Made by a program: the position numbers and the translations under genes. DNA of 64,000 nucleotides. It comes from Euryhalocaulis sp050486445 (GTDB taxonomy: Bacteria > Pseudomonadota > Alphaproteobacteria > Caulobacterales > Maricaulaceae). The notes beneath the pieces are model-generated. The model had not been told where the DNA came from. It saw only the letters and a list, made by a program, of their open reading frames with translations, and searched no databases. The DNA is taken from NCBI GenBank assembly GCA_050486445.1, contig JBJHDH010000005.1, positions 1 through 64,000 of the forward strand. The letters are read 5' to 3'. Shown here in pieces: positions 50,618-59,981 of the stretch. The stretch's first letter is position 1. Each line of letters begins with the position of its first letter.

Positions 50618-51943
50618 TCAGGCCAGCGCCAGCAGCCCTTTCGGCGTCAGGCCCAGGCGGCGGATGACGTTGCGCGTATCCACAATCACCGGCGCATGAT
50701 CGCAGACCAGCGGGTAATCGACCGCGTCATGATCGGTCGCGATCAGAACGGCGTCGAACTCCTTCAGCGTCTCTTCTGTCAGGGGCATAGAGCGCCGGCC
50801 CGTGAACGCGCTGTGTTCGCGCGTTGGCGGAATCTCGCTGGCCAGCGGATCGTGAAACGCTGTTCTGGCCCCGCGCTGCTCCAGAATCTCCATCAGCGCG
50901 AAGGCCGGGCTTTCGCGTACGTCGGAGACATTTTTCTTATAGGCCAGACCCAGAATCAGGACCGACGACTCGTCCAGCGGACGCGACAGGGCCTCGTTCA
51001 AAGCGCGCTCCAGCCGCGTCACCACATAAGACGGCATGGCCGTGTTGATCTCGCCGGCCAGCTCGATGAAGCGCGTGTCCAGACCGAACTCGCGCGCCTT
51101 CCAGGTCAGGTAAAACGGGTCGATGGGAATGCAGTGTCCGCCCAGTCCCGGCCCCGGATAGAACGGCATATAGCCGAACGGCTTGGTCGCCGCGGCGCCG
51201 ATCACTTCCCACACATCGACGCCCATCGCCTCGTAGATCACCTTCAATTCGTTGACGAGCGCGATATTGACGGCGCGGAAAATATTCTCGGTCAGTTTCA
51301 CCGCCTCGGCGGCGCGCGTCGAGGAGACCGGAACGACACGCTCGACCACCGTGCCGTAAAACGCCTCCATCAGCGCCGCCGCCTCCGCGCCGTCCCCGGC
51401 GATCACTTTGGGTGTGGTCCTGGTGTTGAAGCTGGCGTTTCCGGGGTCTTCCCGTTCGGGAGAGAATCCCAGGAAAAAATCCCGGCCGCTGCGCAGGCCG
51501 CTTCCCTCCAGAATCGGCCGGACGATTTCATCCGTCGTTCCGGGAAAGGTGGTGGATTCGAGAACCACAAGCTGGCCCGGGCGCAGATGCGCCGCGATGG
51601 TCCGCGCGGTCGCTTCGACAAAAGAAAGGTCCGGCGTCCGGCCCCGTGTCAGCGGCGTCGGCACGCAGATGACGATGACATCGCATTCCGCGAGCCGGGA
51701 AAATTCCGGCGCGGCCTCAAAGCGTCCGGCCTTCCCGTATTCAGCGATCTGTTCCGAGGCGACCGCGCCGATATAGGATTCGCCGCGGGACAGACGCTCG
51801 ATCTTCATGGGATCGGTGTCGAATCCGATGGTGCGGAACCCGGCCCCGGCGCAGGCGGCGGCCAGCGGCAGGCCGACATAGCCCAGTCCGATCACGCCGG
51901 TCACGGCCTCGCGGGCGGCCAGGGCGCGGCGCAGCCGTTCCAC
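50618..51943 (-). CDS. UDP-N-acetylglucosamine 6-dehydrogenase (WbpA-like)
   Basis: A 441-residue nucleotide-sugar dehydrogenase. VTGVIGLGYVGLPLAAACAG binds NAD; PGPGLGGHCIPIDPFYLTWK has the catalytic Cys; VLILGLAYKKNVSDVRESP is in the UDP-binding domain. The sequence is closest to WbpA, which makes UDP-GlcNAc uronate. It starts at GTG 51943, overlapping the glmS stop by one base. Product is UDP-GlcNAcA by homology; UDP-GalNAcA cannot be excluded. Confidence 0.9.
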   Translation of the reverse strand: MERLRRALAAREAVTGVIGLGYVGLPLAAACAGAGFRTIGFDTDPMKIERLSRGESYIGAVASEQIAEYGKAGRFEAAPEFSRLAECDVIVICVPTPLTRGRTPDLSFVEATARTIAAHLRPGQLVVLESTTFPGTTDEIVRPILEGSGLRSGRDFFLGFSPEREDPGNASFNTRTTPKVIAGDGAEAAALMEAFYGTVVERVVPVSSTRAAEAVKLTENIFRAVNIALVNELKVIYEAMGVDVWEVIGAAATKPFGYMPFYPGPGLGGHCIPIDPFYLTWKAREFGLDTRFIELAGEINTAMPSYVVTRLERALNEALSRPLDESSVLILGLAYKKNVSDVRESPAFALMEILEQRGARTAFHDPLASEIPPTREHSAFTGRRSMPLTEETLKEFDAVLIATDHDAVDYPLVCDHAPVIVDTRNVIRRLGLTPKGLLALA

Positions 51944-53757
51944 TATTCCACCGTCACCGACTTGGCGAGGTTGCGCGGCTGGTCCACGTCGGTGCCTTTA
52001 TGCACGGCGGTGTAATAGGCCAGCATCTGGATCGGTGCGGCATAGACAATGGGCGCGATCAGCGGATCGCATTCCGGCGCGGCCAGCCGCGCCGCCACGC
52101 CATTGTCCAGCGCCGCCAGACCTTTTGCATCGGAAATCAGGATCACCCGCGCGCCGCGCGCCGCCACTTCGGCGATATTCGACGCGGTCTTGTCAAACAG
52201 CGCATCGTGCGGCGCCACCACCACGACCGGCGTGCCATCCTCGATCAGGGCGATGGGGCCGTGCTTCAGCTCGCCCGCCGCATAGCCTTCGGCGTGCAGA
52301 TAGGAAATTTCTTTCAGCTTCAGCGCACCTTCCAGCGCCAGCGGATAGAAGGTTCCCCGCCCCAGATAGAGCACCTGGCTGGCGTGGGTCAGCTCGGCGG
52401 CCAGCGCGTCGATCTCGCCCTCCAGCTTCAGCGCCGCGTTGAGCAAAGCCGGCGCATGGATCAGGGTGCGGGTCATCGCCGCCTCCTCGTCCGCGCCGAT
52501 GCGCCCGCGCGCCCGCGCCGCCCCTACCGCGAGGCAGGCCAGCGCCGAAAGCTGGCAGGTGAACGCCTTGGTCGAGGCCACGCCGATTTCCGGCCCGGCC
52601 AGAGTCGGCATCACCACATCTGCTTCGCGCGCAATGCTGGAATCCGCCACATTGACGATGGCCAGCGTGGTCAGGCCCTGTTCCTTGCAATAGCGCAGCG
52701 CCGCCAGCGTGTCGGCGGTCTCTCCCGACTGCGAGATGAAGACGGCCAGCGTATCGGGCGAGAGCGCCGGCTGGCGATAGCGGAATTCGCTGGCGATATC
52801 GGCGTTGCAGGGAAGGCCGGCGATCTGTTCCAGCCAGTAGCGCGCGGTCAGCCCCGCATAGGCGGCTGTGCCGCAGGCCGCGATCGCCACACGTCCGAAC
52901 GATGCGAGGTCCAGACCTTCGGGCAGGACAACCGCGCCAATTCCGGTGTCGATATAGCGGGTCAGGGTGCGGCCGGTGACTTCGGGCTGTTCGTGAATCT
53001 CTTTCAGCATGAAATGGGCGTAATTGCCCTTGGTCATCATCGCCGGCACGCTGGCGACTGTGACCGGGCGCTCCACTTCCGCGCCGTTTGCGAACACGCG
53101 CACGCCGCCCGGCGCGCACACGGCCATGTCGCCGTCTTCCAGATAGATGATGCGTTGGGTCAGCGTGGCCAGCGCCAGCGAGTCAGAGCCAAGATAGGTC
53201 TCGCCATCGCCGATCCCGGCCGCCAGCGGCGGGCCGCGCCGCGCCCCGATCAGCAGGTCCGGCGCATCCGCGAACATCACCACAACGGCGAACGCGCCCT
53301 GCAATTCCGCCAACGCCTGGCGCACGGCGTCTTCCGGCGCTGCGCCGCCGGCGCGGTTGCTGGCGATCAGATGCGCGATGATCTCGGAATCGGTCTCGGT
53401 GGCGAAGCCGCGGCCCTCGGCGGTCAGCCGCGCTTTCAGTTCGCGATAGTTCTCAATGATGCCGTTATGGACGACCACCACGCCGTCGGCGACATGGGGG
53501 TGGGCGTTGGTCTCGTTGGGAACGCCATGCGTGGCCCAGCGCGTATGGCCGATCCCCGTGGTCCCGTCAGCTGGATCGGCGCGCCAGATCGCATCGAGAT
53601 TGGCGATCTTTCCGGGCGCGCGGCGGCGCTGCACGCCGTCTTCGGCGAGCACGGCGATCCCGGCGGAATCATAGCCGCGATATTCCAGCCGCCGCAGCCC
53701 GTCGATCAGCCGTTCCGCCACCGGCGCATTGCCGGTAATTCCGATAATCCCGCACAT
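51943..53757 (-). CDS. glmS: Glutamine-fructose-6-phosphate aminotransferase
   Basis: A 604-residue GlmS making glucosamine-6-phosphate, the entry to UDP-GlcNAc. The N-terminal glutaminase has Cys1 right after the initiator (MCGIIGITGN). Two SIS domains contain ISQSGETADTLAALRYCKEQ and EGYAAGELKHGPIALIEDG. The family start is ATG 53757; the longer frame has no homology. It leads the minus-strand operon feeding the sugar-nucleotide genes. Confidence 0.95.
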   Translation of the reverse strand: MCGIIGITGNAPVAERLIDGLRRLEYRGYDSAGIAVLAEDGVQRRRAPGKIANLDAIWRADPADGTTGIGHTRWATHGVPNETNAHPHVADGVVVVHNGIIENYRELKARLTAEGRGFATETDSEIIAHLIASNRAGGAAPEDAVRQALAELQGAFAVVVMFADAPDLLIGARRGPPLAAGIGDGETYLGSDSLALATLTQRIIYLEDGDMAVCAPGGVRVFANGAEVERPVTVASVPAMMTKGNYAHFMLKEIHEQPEVTGRTLTRYIDTGIGAVVLPEGLDLASFGRVAIAACGTAAYAGLTARYWLEQIAGLPCNADIASEFRYRQPALSPDTLAVFISQSGETADTLAALRYCKEQGLTTLAIVNVADSSIAREADVVMPTLAGPEIGVASTKAFTCQLSALACLAVGAARARGRIGADEEAAMTRTLIHAPALLNAALKLEGEIDALAAELTHASQVLYLGRGTFYPLALEGALKLKEISYLHAEGYAAGELKHGPIALIEDGTPVVVVAPHDALFDKTASNIAEVAARGARVILISDAKGLAALDNGVAARLAAPECDPLIAPIVYAAPIQMLAYYTAVHKGTDVDQPRNLAKSVTVE

Positions 53758-54090
53758 CGCTCGATCCGCCTTCGTCCCCGCAAGCCGTGGCATGGACCCC
53801 CGGTCCATAACCTGTCTGGCGTGAATACTCCGCCCCGGCAATGCATCGCCCCTGCCAGATTACGCCCGAAATGGCGAATGCAGGGTTTATGCGGGAGATT
53901 ATGCGCCTGTCTTGCAATGACTCCTGCCAGCGGGCACGTCAAAAATGCATTTGCCTGGATGGAGATGAAGGCAGGAGACATTGATATGATTGTTCTGTGC
54001 GGTGACCGCTATGGGGCGCTCGCTGGCTTTCTCGTCTTCTTTGGACATTCTGCGGAGATGCGGACGTGACGTTGCACAGGAAATGTTGTC
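53758..54090. other. Divergent promoter region of glmS and the double glycosyltransferase
   Basis: A 333-base gap. A possible small open frame (53965-54069, 34 residues, with an internal ATG at 53986 after GGAG) is the only coding hint, with no recognisable homology. No strong -35/-10 pair was identified by eye. The gap is AT-richer toward its right end. Confidence 0.4.
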
Positions 54091-55851
54091 GTGTTGCGTA
54101 AAACGCGCGTTGGCGAGCTTCTGACCAACGAATCTGTCGCGCTCTGTTCCGTGCTTGCGCGCAAGGGCTTTTTCCGCGGACATTTTCCGCATTACCGTCC
54201 CTGGCTGCGGCGGATACATGACGCCCGCCCGCCTGCGCCTGTTATCGATGGCCCGAAAATCAGCGTCGTCGTCCCAACCTTAAACCCGGTCCCGGGGACA
54301 TTCGCGGCAATGCTGCGATCACTGAACGCCCAGACATACGAAAACTGGGAGGCTGTCATCTGCGATGACGGCAGCCGGTCCGGGGACAGCATGGCAATAC
54401 TTGCGCGGGCCGCGGATGAACCGCGCGTACATTTGGTGCGCCATGCCGTGAACCGCGGTGTCGCCGCGGCGACAAATACGGCCCTGGAGGCCGCACAGGG
54501 CGACATTATCTGCTTTCTGGATCACGATGACATGCTGGCGCCCGATGGGCTGGCTAGCGTTGCGGAGGCATTCCATACGCGGCCTGATCTGATTCTGGCA
54601 TATACAGACGAGGATAAGCTTGATGTGTTCGGACGCCGCTGTGATCCGTATTTCAAGCCGGACTTTGATCGCGCGCTTTTATACAGGCGCAACTATATCA
54701 ATCACCTGACCGCGATCCGTACGGAAGTCGTCCGCGATATGGGAGGTCTGAGGGAAAATCTGGACGGGGCGCAGGATTACGATCTGGTTCTTCGCGTATT
54801 TGAACGCGCGGGCGCAAAACGCATCATGCATGTCCCGCGCATTGCCTATCACTGGCGCACCAGCCAGGGGGCGAAGGGCTTTTCCCAAGCCCGGAAAGCC
54901 GAAGCGATGGAGGCGCGCCGCCTTGCGCTGGCGCAGCATCTGGATCGTATCGGACAGGCCGGGAGCGAAGTCGAGGGTGGCGATGAGATGAAGGTTTCCT
55001 GGCCTGTCCCCCATGGTCAGGCCATTAGCGTGATCATCCCCACCAGGGACCGGATCGAGACGCTGGCGCGATGTGTCGCTGACCTGCGCAGCTCGGCGGA
55101 GGAAATGGACCTACAGATCGTGATCGTCGATAATAACTCTGTGGAGCAGAGGTCGCGGGACTGGTTCGCCCAGGCGGCTGCGCTGCCGGATATGACCATT
55201 GTTCACGCGCCCGGCCCGTTCAATTTCTCGGCCCTTATAAATCTGGGCGCTCGGCATGCAACGGCGGATACGCTGCTCATTCTCAATAACGACGTATATG
55301 GCGGCCGCCCCGGCTGGCTACGCGCGATGGCGGGTGAAGCGCTGCGTCCCTGGGCCGGCGCGGTTGGCGCAAAGCTGCTCTATCCCGATGGCCGGCTTCA
55401 ACATGGCGGCGTGGTGCTGGGCATGGGCGGTTCTGCGGGACACTACATGAAGGGCGGCCGAGAGCATGAAGCCGGGCCTTCCAGCCATTTGCGGTTGACG
55501 CGCACCGTCAGCGCAGTGACCGGGGCTTGTCTGATGATCCGGCGCGCCGTCTTTGACGCCGTCGGGGGGTTTGACGCGGAGCAGTTTCCGATCGGCTTCA
55601 GCGATGTGGATTTCTGTTTGCGTGTATCCGCGGCAGGCTTTGAGAATGTATGGACGCCTGATGCGGTTCTGATTCACGAGGAAGGGGGAACGCGCGGGCG
55701 CGAACCTGCGGATCACCCCCGATTGCTAGGGGAGATCGCCCGGCTGCGCATGCGGTGGGGCGAGGCCGTGACCGCCGACCCCTGGTACAATTCCAATCTC
55801 TCGACGGATTCCGAATGGCCCGCACTGAAGTGGAGTCGCGCGGGCGATTGA
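54091..55851 (+). CDS. Two-domain family 2 glycosyltransferase
   Basis: A 586-residue protein with two GT2 domains in tandem. The first (about residues 55-290) has ISVVVPTLNPVPGTFAAML and ICFLDHDDMLAPDGL. The second (about 310-560) has ISVIIPTRDRIETLARCV and LLILNNDVYGGRP. A DxD-like acidic pair is present in each. It may add two sugars or make a disaccharide repeat, as other double GT2 enzymes do. Start GTG 54091. It is the first gene of the plus-strand cluster and is less GC-rich than the housekeeping genes. Confidence 0.85.
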   Translation: MLRKTRVGELLTNESVALCSVLARKGFFRGHFPHYRPWLRRIHDARPPAPVIDGPKISVVVPTLNPVPGTFAAMLRSLNAQTYENWEAVICDDGSRSGDSMAILARAADEPRVHLVRHAVNRGVAAATNTALEAAQGDIICFLDHDDMLAPDGLASVAEAFHTRPDLILAYTDEDKLDVFGRRCDPYFKPDFDRALLYRRNYINHLTAIRTEVVRDMGGLRENLDGAQDYDLVLRVFERAGAKRIMHVPRIAYHWRTSQGAKGFSQARKAEAMEARRLALAQHLDRIGQAGSEVEGGDEMKVSWPVPHGQAISVIIPTRDRIETLARCVADLRSSAEEMDLQIVIVDNNSVEQRSRDWFAQAAALPDMTIVHAPGPFNFSALINLGARHATADTLLILNNDVYGGRPGWLRAMAGEALRPWAGAVGAKLLYPDGRLQHGGVVLGMGGSAGHYMKGGREHEAGPSSHLRLTRTVSAVTGACLMIRRAVFDAVGGFDAEQFPIGFSDVDFCLRVSAAGFENVWTPDAVLIHEEGGTRGREPADHPRLLGEIARLRMRWGEAVTADPWYNSNLSTDSEWPALKWSRAGD

Positions 55852-55949
55852 CGCGCCACCATATATTTTCGGTTGCTATGGCCTGCCCATTTGGGCGAAA
55901 AGCACCACGTTTCCGCCAGATTTGCCAAGTTTGCCGCCGGGGGGGTTCT

Positions 55950-56972
55950 GTGTTTGGAAATAAAAGGGACGCCCTGATCCGAAATTTGTTCGAAGGGCTG
56001 CTGCACCGCGCGCCGAGTGACGACGATTTGAACTTCTGGCGCGCGGAAATATCTGACAAATCGCTGGCTTTCGCGCCGATTTTGCAACGCTTTGTGGAGT
56101 CTGAGGAGCACAAGCTGGCTCGCGGCAATGCCGAGAAGGCGCGGCTGTTCGTGCCTCCAGGCCATTTCTATTCACCCATCGTGGATACGGCCTCAATCAA
56201 ACCGCGCTGGCCGGCCATGGTGGATCGCGCCCAGGAATTGCCGGGAATCGACATGCGCGACGAAGCGCAGCTGGAGTTCTGGTCGGATGTGGAAAATTTC
56301 GCCGGCGAGTGTCCGTTTCCGGATCAGAAGACGAAGGGGATGCGCTATTATTATGATAACCCAGCTTATAGTTATGGCGATTCCACAATCCTCTACACGA
56401 TGATCCGGCGCCTGAAGCCGAAACGCCTGATCGAAATCGGCTCCGGGTTTTCCTCAATGTGTGCGCTGGATACGATTGATCATTTTCTTGATGGCGGTAC
56501 GTCCGTAACTTTTGTCGAACCATACCCGCAGCTTCTGGAAGACCTCATGACCAAGGCTGACAGAAGCCGCTGCACAATAATTCCATCCAATGTTCAGGAC
56601 GTGGATATTGATCTGTTCCGAACCCTTGAGGCCGACGATATCCTGTTTATCGACTCGACCCATGTGGCGAAAACCGGAAGCGACGTCTTGTGGGAAATTT
56701 TTAAGATTCTTCCGACGCTGAAGCCCGGGGTGGCGATTCATATCCACGATATGTTCTATCCGTTCGAGTACCCCAAAGAGTGGGTTCTTGAACAAAACCG
56801 TTCGTGGAACGAGCTCTATATCGTGCGAGCTTTTCTAATGCATAACCCTAATTATGTTATTGAATTTTTTAATAATTATTTTGCGCATCGGTACAAGGAC
56901 GCTGTCGAAAACAGCGCGTCTCCGTTCAGGAAAAATGGTGGCGGGGCGCTTTGGCTCAGGAAGGTTGCCTGA
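55950..56972 (+). CDS. DUF4214-methyltransferase fusion
   Basis: A 340-residue protein. Its first 45 or so residues (LIRNLFEGLLHRAPSDDDLN) match the DUF4214 repeat often found on sugar-modifying enzymes. A class I methyltransferase follows, with LIEIGSGFSSMCALD (motif I) and DDILFIDSTHVAKTGSDVLW. The GTG at 55950 with a G run before it fits DUF4214 better than ATG 55878. The 3' part is strikingly AT-rich, suggesting foreign origin. Confidence 0.75.
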   Translation: MFGNKRDALIRNLFEGLLHRAPSDDDLNFWRAEISDKSLAFAPILQRFVESEEHKLARGNAEKARLFVPPGHFYSPIVDTASIKPRWPAMVDRAQELPGIDMRDEAQLEFWSDVENFAGECPFPDQKTKGMRYYYDNPAYSYGDSTILYTMIRRLKPKRLIEIGSGFSSMCALDTIDHFLDGGTSVTFVEPYPQLLEDLMTKADRSRCTIIPSNVQDVDIDLFRTLEADDILFIDSTHVAKTGSDVLWEIFKILPTLKPGVAIHIHDMFYPFEYPKEWVLEQNRSWNELYIVRAFLMHNPNYVIEFFNNYFAHRYKDAVENSASPFRKNGGGALWLRKVA

Positions 56973-57066
56973 TCGGGGATGTCGTGACCGCGACAAAGAT
57001 TGAGCGCACGGAAGACCAATATGGCGGGCCGGGCCGGCCGTGTCGACAACGTAATCTGGTGGGTGC

Positions 57067-57636
57067 ATGAAGTCTTATAAGACTGATCTGGATGGAGTGA
57101 TTATCTTCGAGCCTGTGAAATACGAGGACAATCGGGGATTCTTTTCTGAGGCCTTCAATTTTGAACAATTCCGGGATGCAGGCCTGCCGGCATCCATCGA
57201 GTTCGTGCAGGACAATCATTCGTTGTCCCGCGCAGCGGGAACGGTTCGTGGGCTTCATTATCAGGCGCCTCCGGCCGCGCAGAACAAGCTGATCAGAGTG
57301 ACCCGCGGCGCTATCCGCGACGTCGTCGTGGATGTGCGCAAAGGATCGCCTGCCTATGGTAAACATGTATGTGTTGAGTTGAGCGCCGAGAACTGGCGGC
57401 AGGTGTTGGTCGCTGCCGGATTTCTGCATGGCTTCATGACGCTGACGGACGATACCGAAGTGGTGTACAAGGTCGATGCATATTATTCGCGCGAGCACGA
57501 TGGCGGCGTGTTGTGGAACGATCCTGATCTCGGAATTGACTGGGGGCCGGAAGCGGCGAAAGCGATCCTTTCCGACAAGGACGCGCGCCTGCCGCGTTTT
57601 GCCGATTTTGATTCGCCCTTTGTGTATAAGGGTTGA
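57067..57636 (+). CDS. rmlC: dTDP-4-dehydrorhamnose 3,5-epimerase, second copy
   Basis: A 189-residue RmlC with canonical VRGLHYQAPPAAQNKLIRV and GFLHGFMTLTDDTEVVYKVD blocks. It is closer to consensus than the copy at 49 kb. It lies 37 bases before rmlB. It can serve rhamnose synthesis or the 3,5-epimerisation of another dTDP-4-keto sugar. Confidence 0.9.
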   Translation: MKSYKTDLDGVIIFEPVKYEDNRGFFSEAFNFEQFRDAGLPASIEFVQDNHSLSRAAGTVRGLHYQAPPAAQNKLIRVTRGAIRDVVVDVRKGSPAYGKHVCVELSAENWRQVLVAAGFLHGFMTLTDDTEVVYKVDAYYSREHDGGVLWNDPDLGIDWGPEAAKAILSDKDARLPRFADFDSPFVYKG

Positions 57637-57673
57637 ATCATAAATCAGGGACCGCCTGGGGGAACTGGATACG

Positions 57674-58726
57674 ATGAAATTGCTTGTCACAGGTGGCGCG
57701 GGCTTCATCGGTTCCGCTGTCGTACGCCGCGCGGTGCTGGATCGCGGCTGGTCCGTCGTAAATGTCGACAAGCTGACTTATGCGGCCAGCCTGGACAGCC
57801 TGCGCGCGGTGGAAGGTGACGCACGGCACGTTCTGGTGCGCGCAGACATTGTAGACGAAGACGCCATGGACAAGGTCTTCGCCGAGCATGAGCCGGACGC
57901 AGTGATGCATTTGGCGGCCGAGTCGCACGTCGACCGCTCGATCGACGGCCCTGGCGAATTCATCCGCACGAATGTGGTCGGCTCTTATTCATTGCTGCAG
58001 GCGGCGCGCCGTTATCTTGCCAAGACGTCCGCCGAGCGTCGCGCCCGGTTCCGCTTTCATCATGTCTCGACCGACGAAGTGTATGGAACGCTGGGTGAAG
58101 AGGGAAAATTTCTGGAGACGACGCCTTATGCGCCGAACTCTCCTTATTCAGCAAGCAAGGCGTCGTCCGACATGCTGGTGCGGGCATGGGGCGAAACGTT
58201 CGGCCTGCCCTTCATCGTAACGAATTGCTCGAACAATTACGGTCCGTTCCAGTTTCCGGAGAAACTGATTCCGGTCGTAATACTGAATGCGCTGCATGGT
58301 CGGCCGATTCCGGTGTATGGCGATGGACGCAATGTGCGTGACTGGCTGTTTGTCGAAGACCACGCCGAAGCGTTGTTACTCGCACTTGAGAAGGGCGCTA
58401 ATGGCGAAACCTATAATATCGGCGGAGATAACGAGGTCTCGAACATCGCCTTGGTGCGCGCACTGTGCGAAATCATGGACCGCCTGCGCCCCGACGGTGC
58501 GCCGCATGCCGATTTGATCGTTTTCGTCCAGGACCGGCCCGGTCATGACTTCCGTTACGCGATTGATGCGGCAAAAATCCATCACGAACTGAACTGGAGC
58601 CCAAGGGTGAAAGGCTTCGAGGGCCTGGAGATGACTGTCCGCTGGTATCTCGAAAATGAATGGTGGTGGCGTTCCATCCTCGATCGCGGTCATAAGGTCG
58701 AGCGGCTGGGCGTTGCGGCAGGATAG
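57674..58726 (+). CDS. rmlB: dTDP-glucose 4,6-dehydratase
   Basis: A 350-residue extended SDR. VTGGAGFIGSAVVRRAV binds NAD, HVSTDEVYGTLGE holds the Asp-Glu pair and YSASKASSDM the YxxxK. It is the only rmlB in the window, so both rml sets and the WecE branch depend on its dTDP-4-keto-6-deoxyglucose product. One base separates its stop from the rmlD relic. Confidence 0.95.
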   Translation: MKLLVTGGAGFIGSAVVRRAVLDRGWSVVNVDKLTYAASLDSLRAVEGDARHVLVRADIVDEDAMDKVFAEHEPDAVMHLAAESHVDRSIDGPGEFIRTNVVGSYSLLQAARRYLAKTSAERRARFRFHHVSTDEVYGTLGEEGKFLETTPYAPNSPYSASKASSDMLVRAWGETFGLPFIVTNCSNNYGPFQFPEKLIPVVILNALHGRPIPVYGDGRNVRDWLFVEDHAEALLLALEKGANGETYNIGGDNEVSNIALVRALCEIMDRLRPDGAPHADLIVFVQDRPGHDFRYAIDAAKIHHELNWSPRVKGFEGLEMTVRWYLENEWWWRSILDRGHKVERLGVAAG

Positions 58727-58727
58727 G

Positions 58728-59102
58728 ATGCCGCGCCCGGCCATCCTGATGTTCGGCGCCACCGGACAGGTCGCGCGTGAAGCGCTGCGTCGGAGCGAAT
58801 CCACAGGCTTCGACATCGTCGCCTTGGGCCGGCGGGATGTGAATCTCACAGACGCGGATGCGCCGGTCACCTGGCGCGGCTTCGCGGAGGAAATCTTCGC
58901 GCGCATGGCGCGGAATGGCCGCACCGTTCCGGATGTCGTGCCCGTCGCGACTGCGGACTACCCCACGGCGGCTGCGCGTCCCGCCAACTCGGCGCTGGGT
59001 TGTTCGAGGATCGCGACGGCTTATGGCATACCACCGGCGGACTGGCGCGCGGCGCTGGACCGCGATTTGGCGTCGATACTGGAACAGCAGGAGGCCACGT
59101 GA
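58728..59102 (+). pseudogene. rmlD relic with in-frame central deletion
   Basis: A 124-residue open frame whose first 46 or so residues (ILMFGATGQVAREALRRSES) match the RmlD N-terminus. It then passes directly, near 58865, to the last 75 or so (WRGFAEEIFARMARNGR, ADYPTAAARPANSALG). About 170 central residues, including the STDYVF and YxxxK active site seen in the intact copy at 48 kb, are missing without a frameshift. It is flanked by rmlB and rmlA with one-base spacings, so the cluster was once a standard rmlCBDA set. Confidence 0.85.
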
Positions 59103-59977
59103 TGGAGCGGAAGGGCATCATTCTGGCTGGCGGCAGCGGCACGCGCCTGCACCCGATGACGAAGACCGTGTCCAAGCAGTTGTTGCCGGTCTACGACAAG
59201 CCGATGATCTATTATCCGCTGAACGCCCTGATGCAGGTCGGCGTTCGCGAAATCCTGATTATCACCACGCCGGAGCAGCGTTCGATGTTCGAACTGTTGC
59301 TAGGCGACGGGAGCGATTGGGGGATTACGCTTGCATATGCCGAGCAGCCGCGGCCTGAAGGCCTCGCCCAAGCTTTTCTGATTGGCGAGGCGTTCCTGGC
59401 GGGCGCGCCCGGCGTGCTGATCCTGGGTGATAACATCTTTCATGCGCGCGGGTTCGGGGAGCTATGCCGGCCGGCGCACGAAAGCGCCGACGGCGCGACG
59501 ATCTTCGCCTATGAGGTCGAAGATCCTGAACGTTATGGCGTGATTGAATTCGATGCGGATGACAATGTCATCAGCATCGAGGAAAAGCCGGCAAAGCCAA
59601 AATCGCGCTTTGCGGCCACAGGCCTGTATTTCTACGATGGCTCGGTCTGTGACTTGGCGAAGCAGGTCACGCCCTCAGCGCGCGGCGAACTGGAGATCAC
59701 CGACCTGAACCGGATGTACCTGGAGCGGGGCAAGCTGCGCGTAACACGGATGGGCGCGGGCGACATGTGGCTGGACACCGGTACGATCGACAGCCTGATC
59801 GAGGCTTCCGAGTATGTTCGCACGATCGAGAATCGGACCGGCCGCAAGATCGGCTGTCCGGAAGAGACGGCGCTCCTGGCCGGCTGGATTGGCCGCGACT
59901 GGTTGCGGACGCTGGGCGAGCGCCAAGCCAAGTCTGAATACGGCGCGTATCTTCTCAGGCTGGCGGATGAGAACTAG
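59102..59977 (+). CDS. rmlA: Glucose-1-phosphate thymidylyltransferase, second copy
   Basis: A 291-residue RmlA with ILAGGSGTRLHPMTKTVSKQ and LGDNIFHARGFGELC. Without the extra tail of the copy at 49.6 kb it has the standard length. The start overlaps the relic's stop (TGATG). It would feed dTDP-glucose to rmlB just upstream. Confidence 0.93.
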   Translation: MERKGIILAGGSGTRLHPMTKTVSKQLLPVYDKPMIYYPLNALMQVGVREILIITTPEQRSMFELLLGDGSDWGITLAYAEQPRPEGLAQAFLIGEAFLAGAPGVLILGDNIFHARGFGELCRPAHESADGATIFAYEVEDPERYGVIEFDADDNVISIEEKPAKPKSRFAATGLYFYDGSVCDLAKQVTPSARGELEITDLNRMYLERGKLRVTRMGAGDMWLDTGTIDSLIEASEYVRTIENRTGRKIGCPEETALLAGWIGRDWLRTLGERQAKSEYGAYLLRLADEN

Positions 59978-59981
59978 CAAG

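Noticed and set aside
52000..54069. A 689-codon plus-strand frame
   Set aside because: It is antisense to glmS, whose domains are complete. Only the last 34 codons lie outside glmS and are discussed separately.
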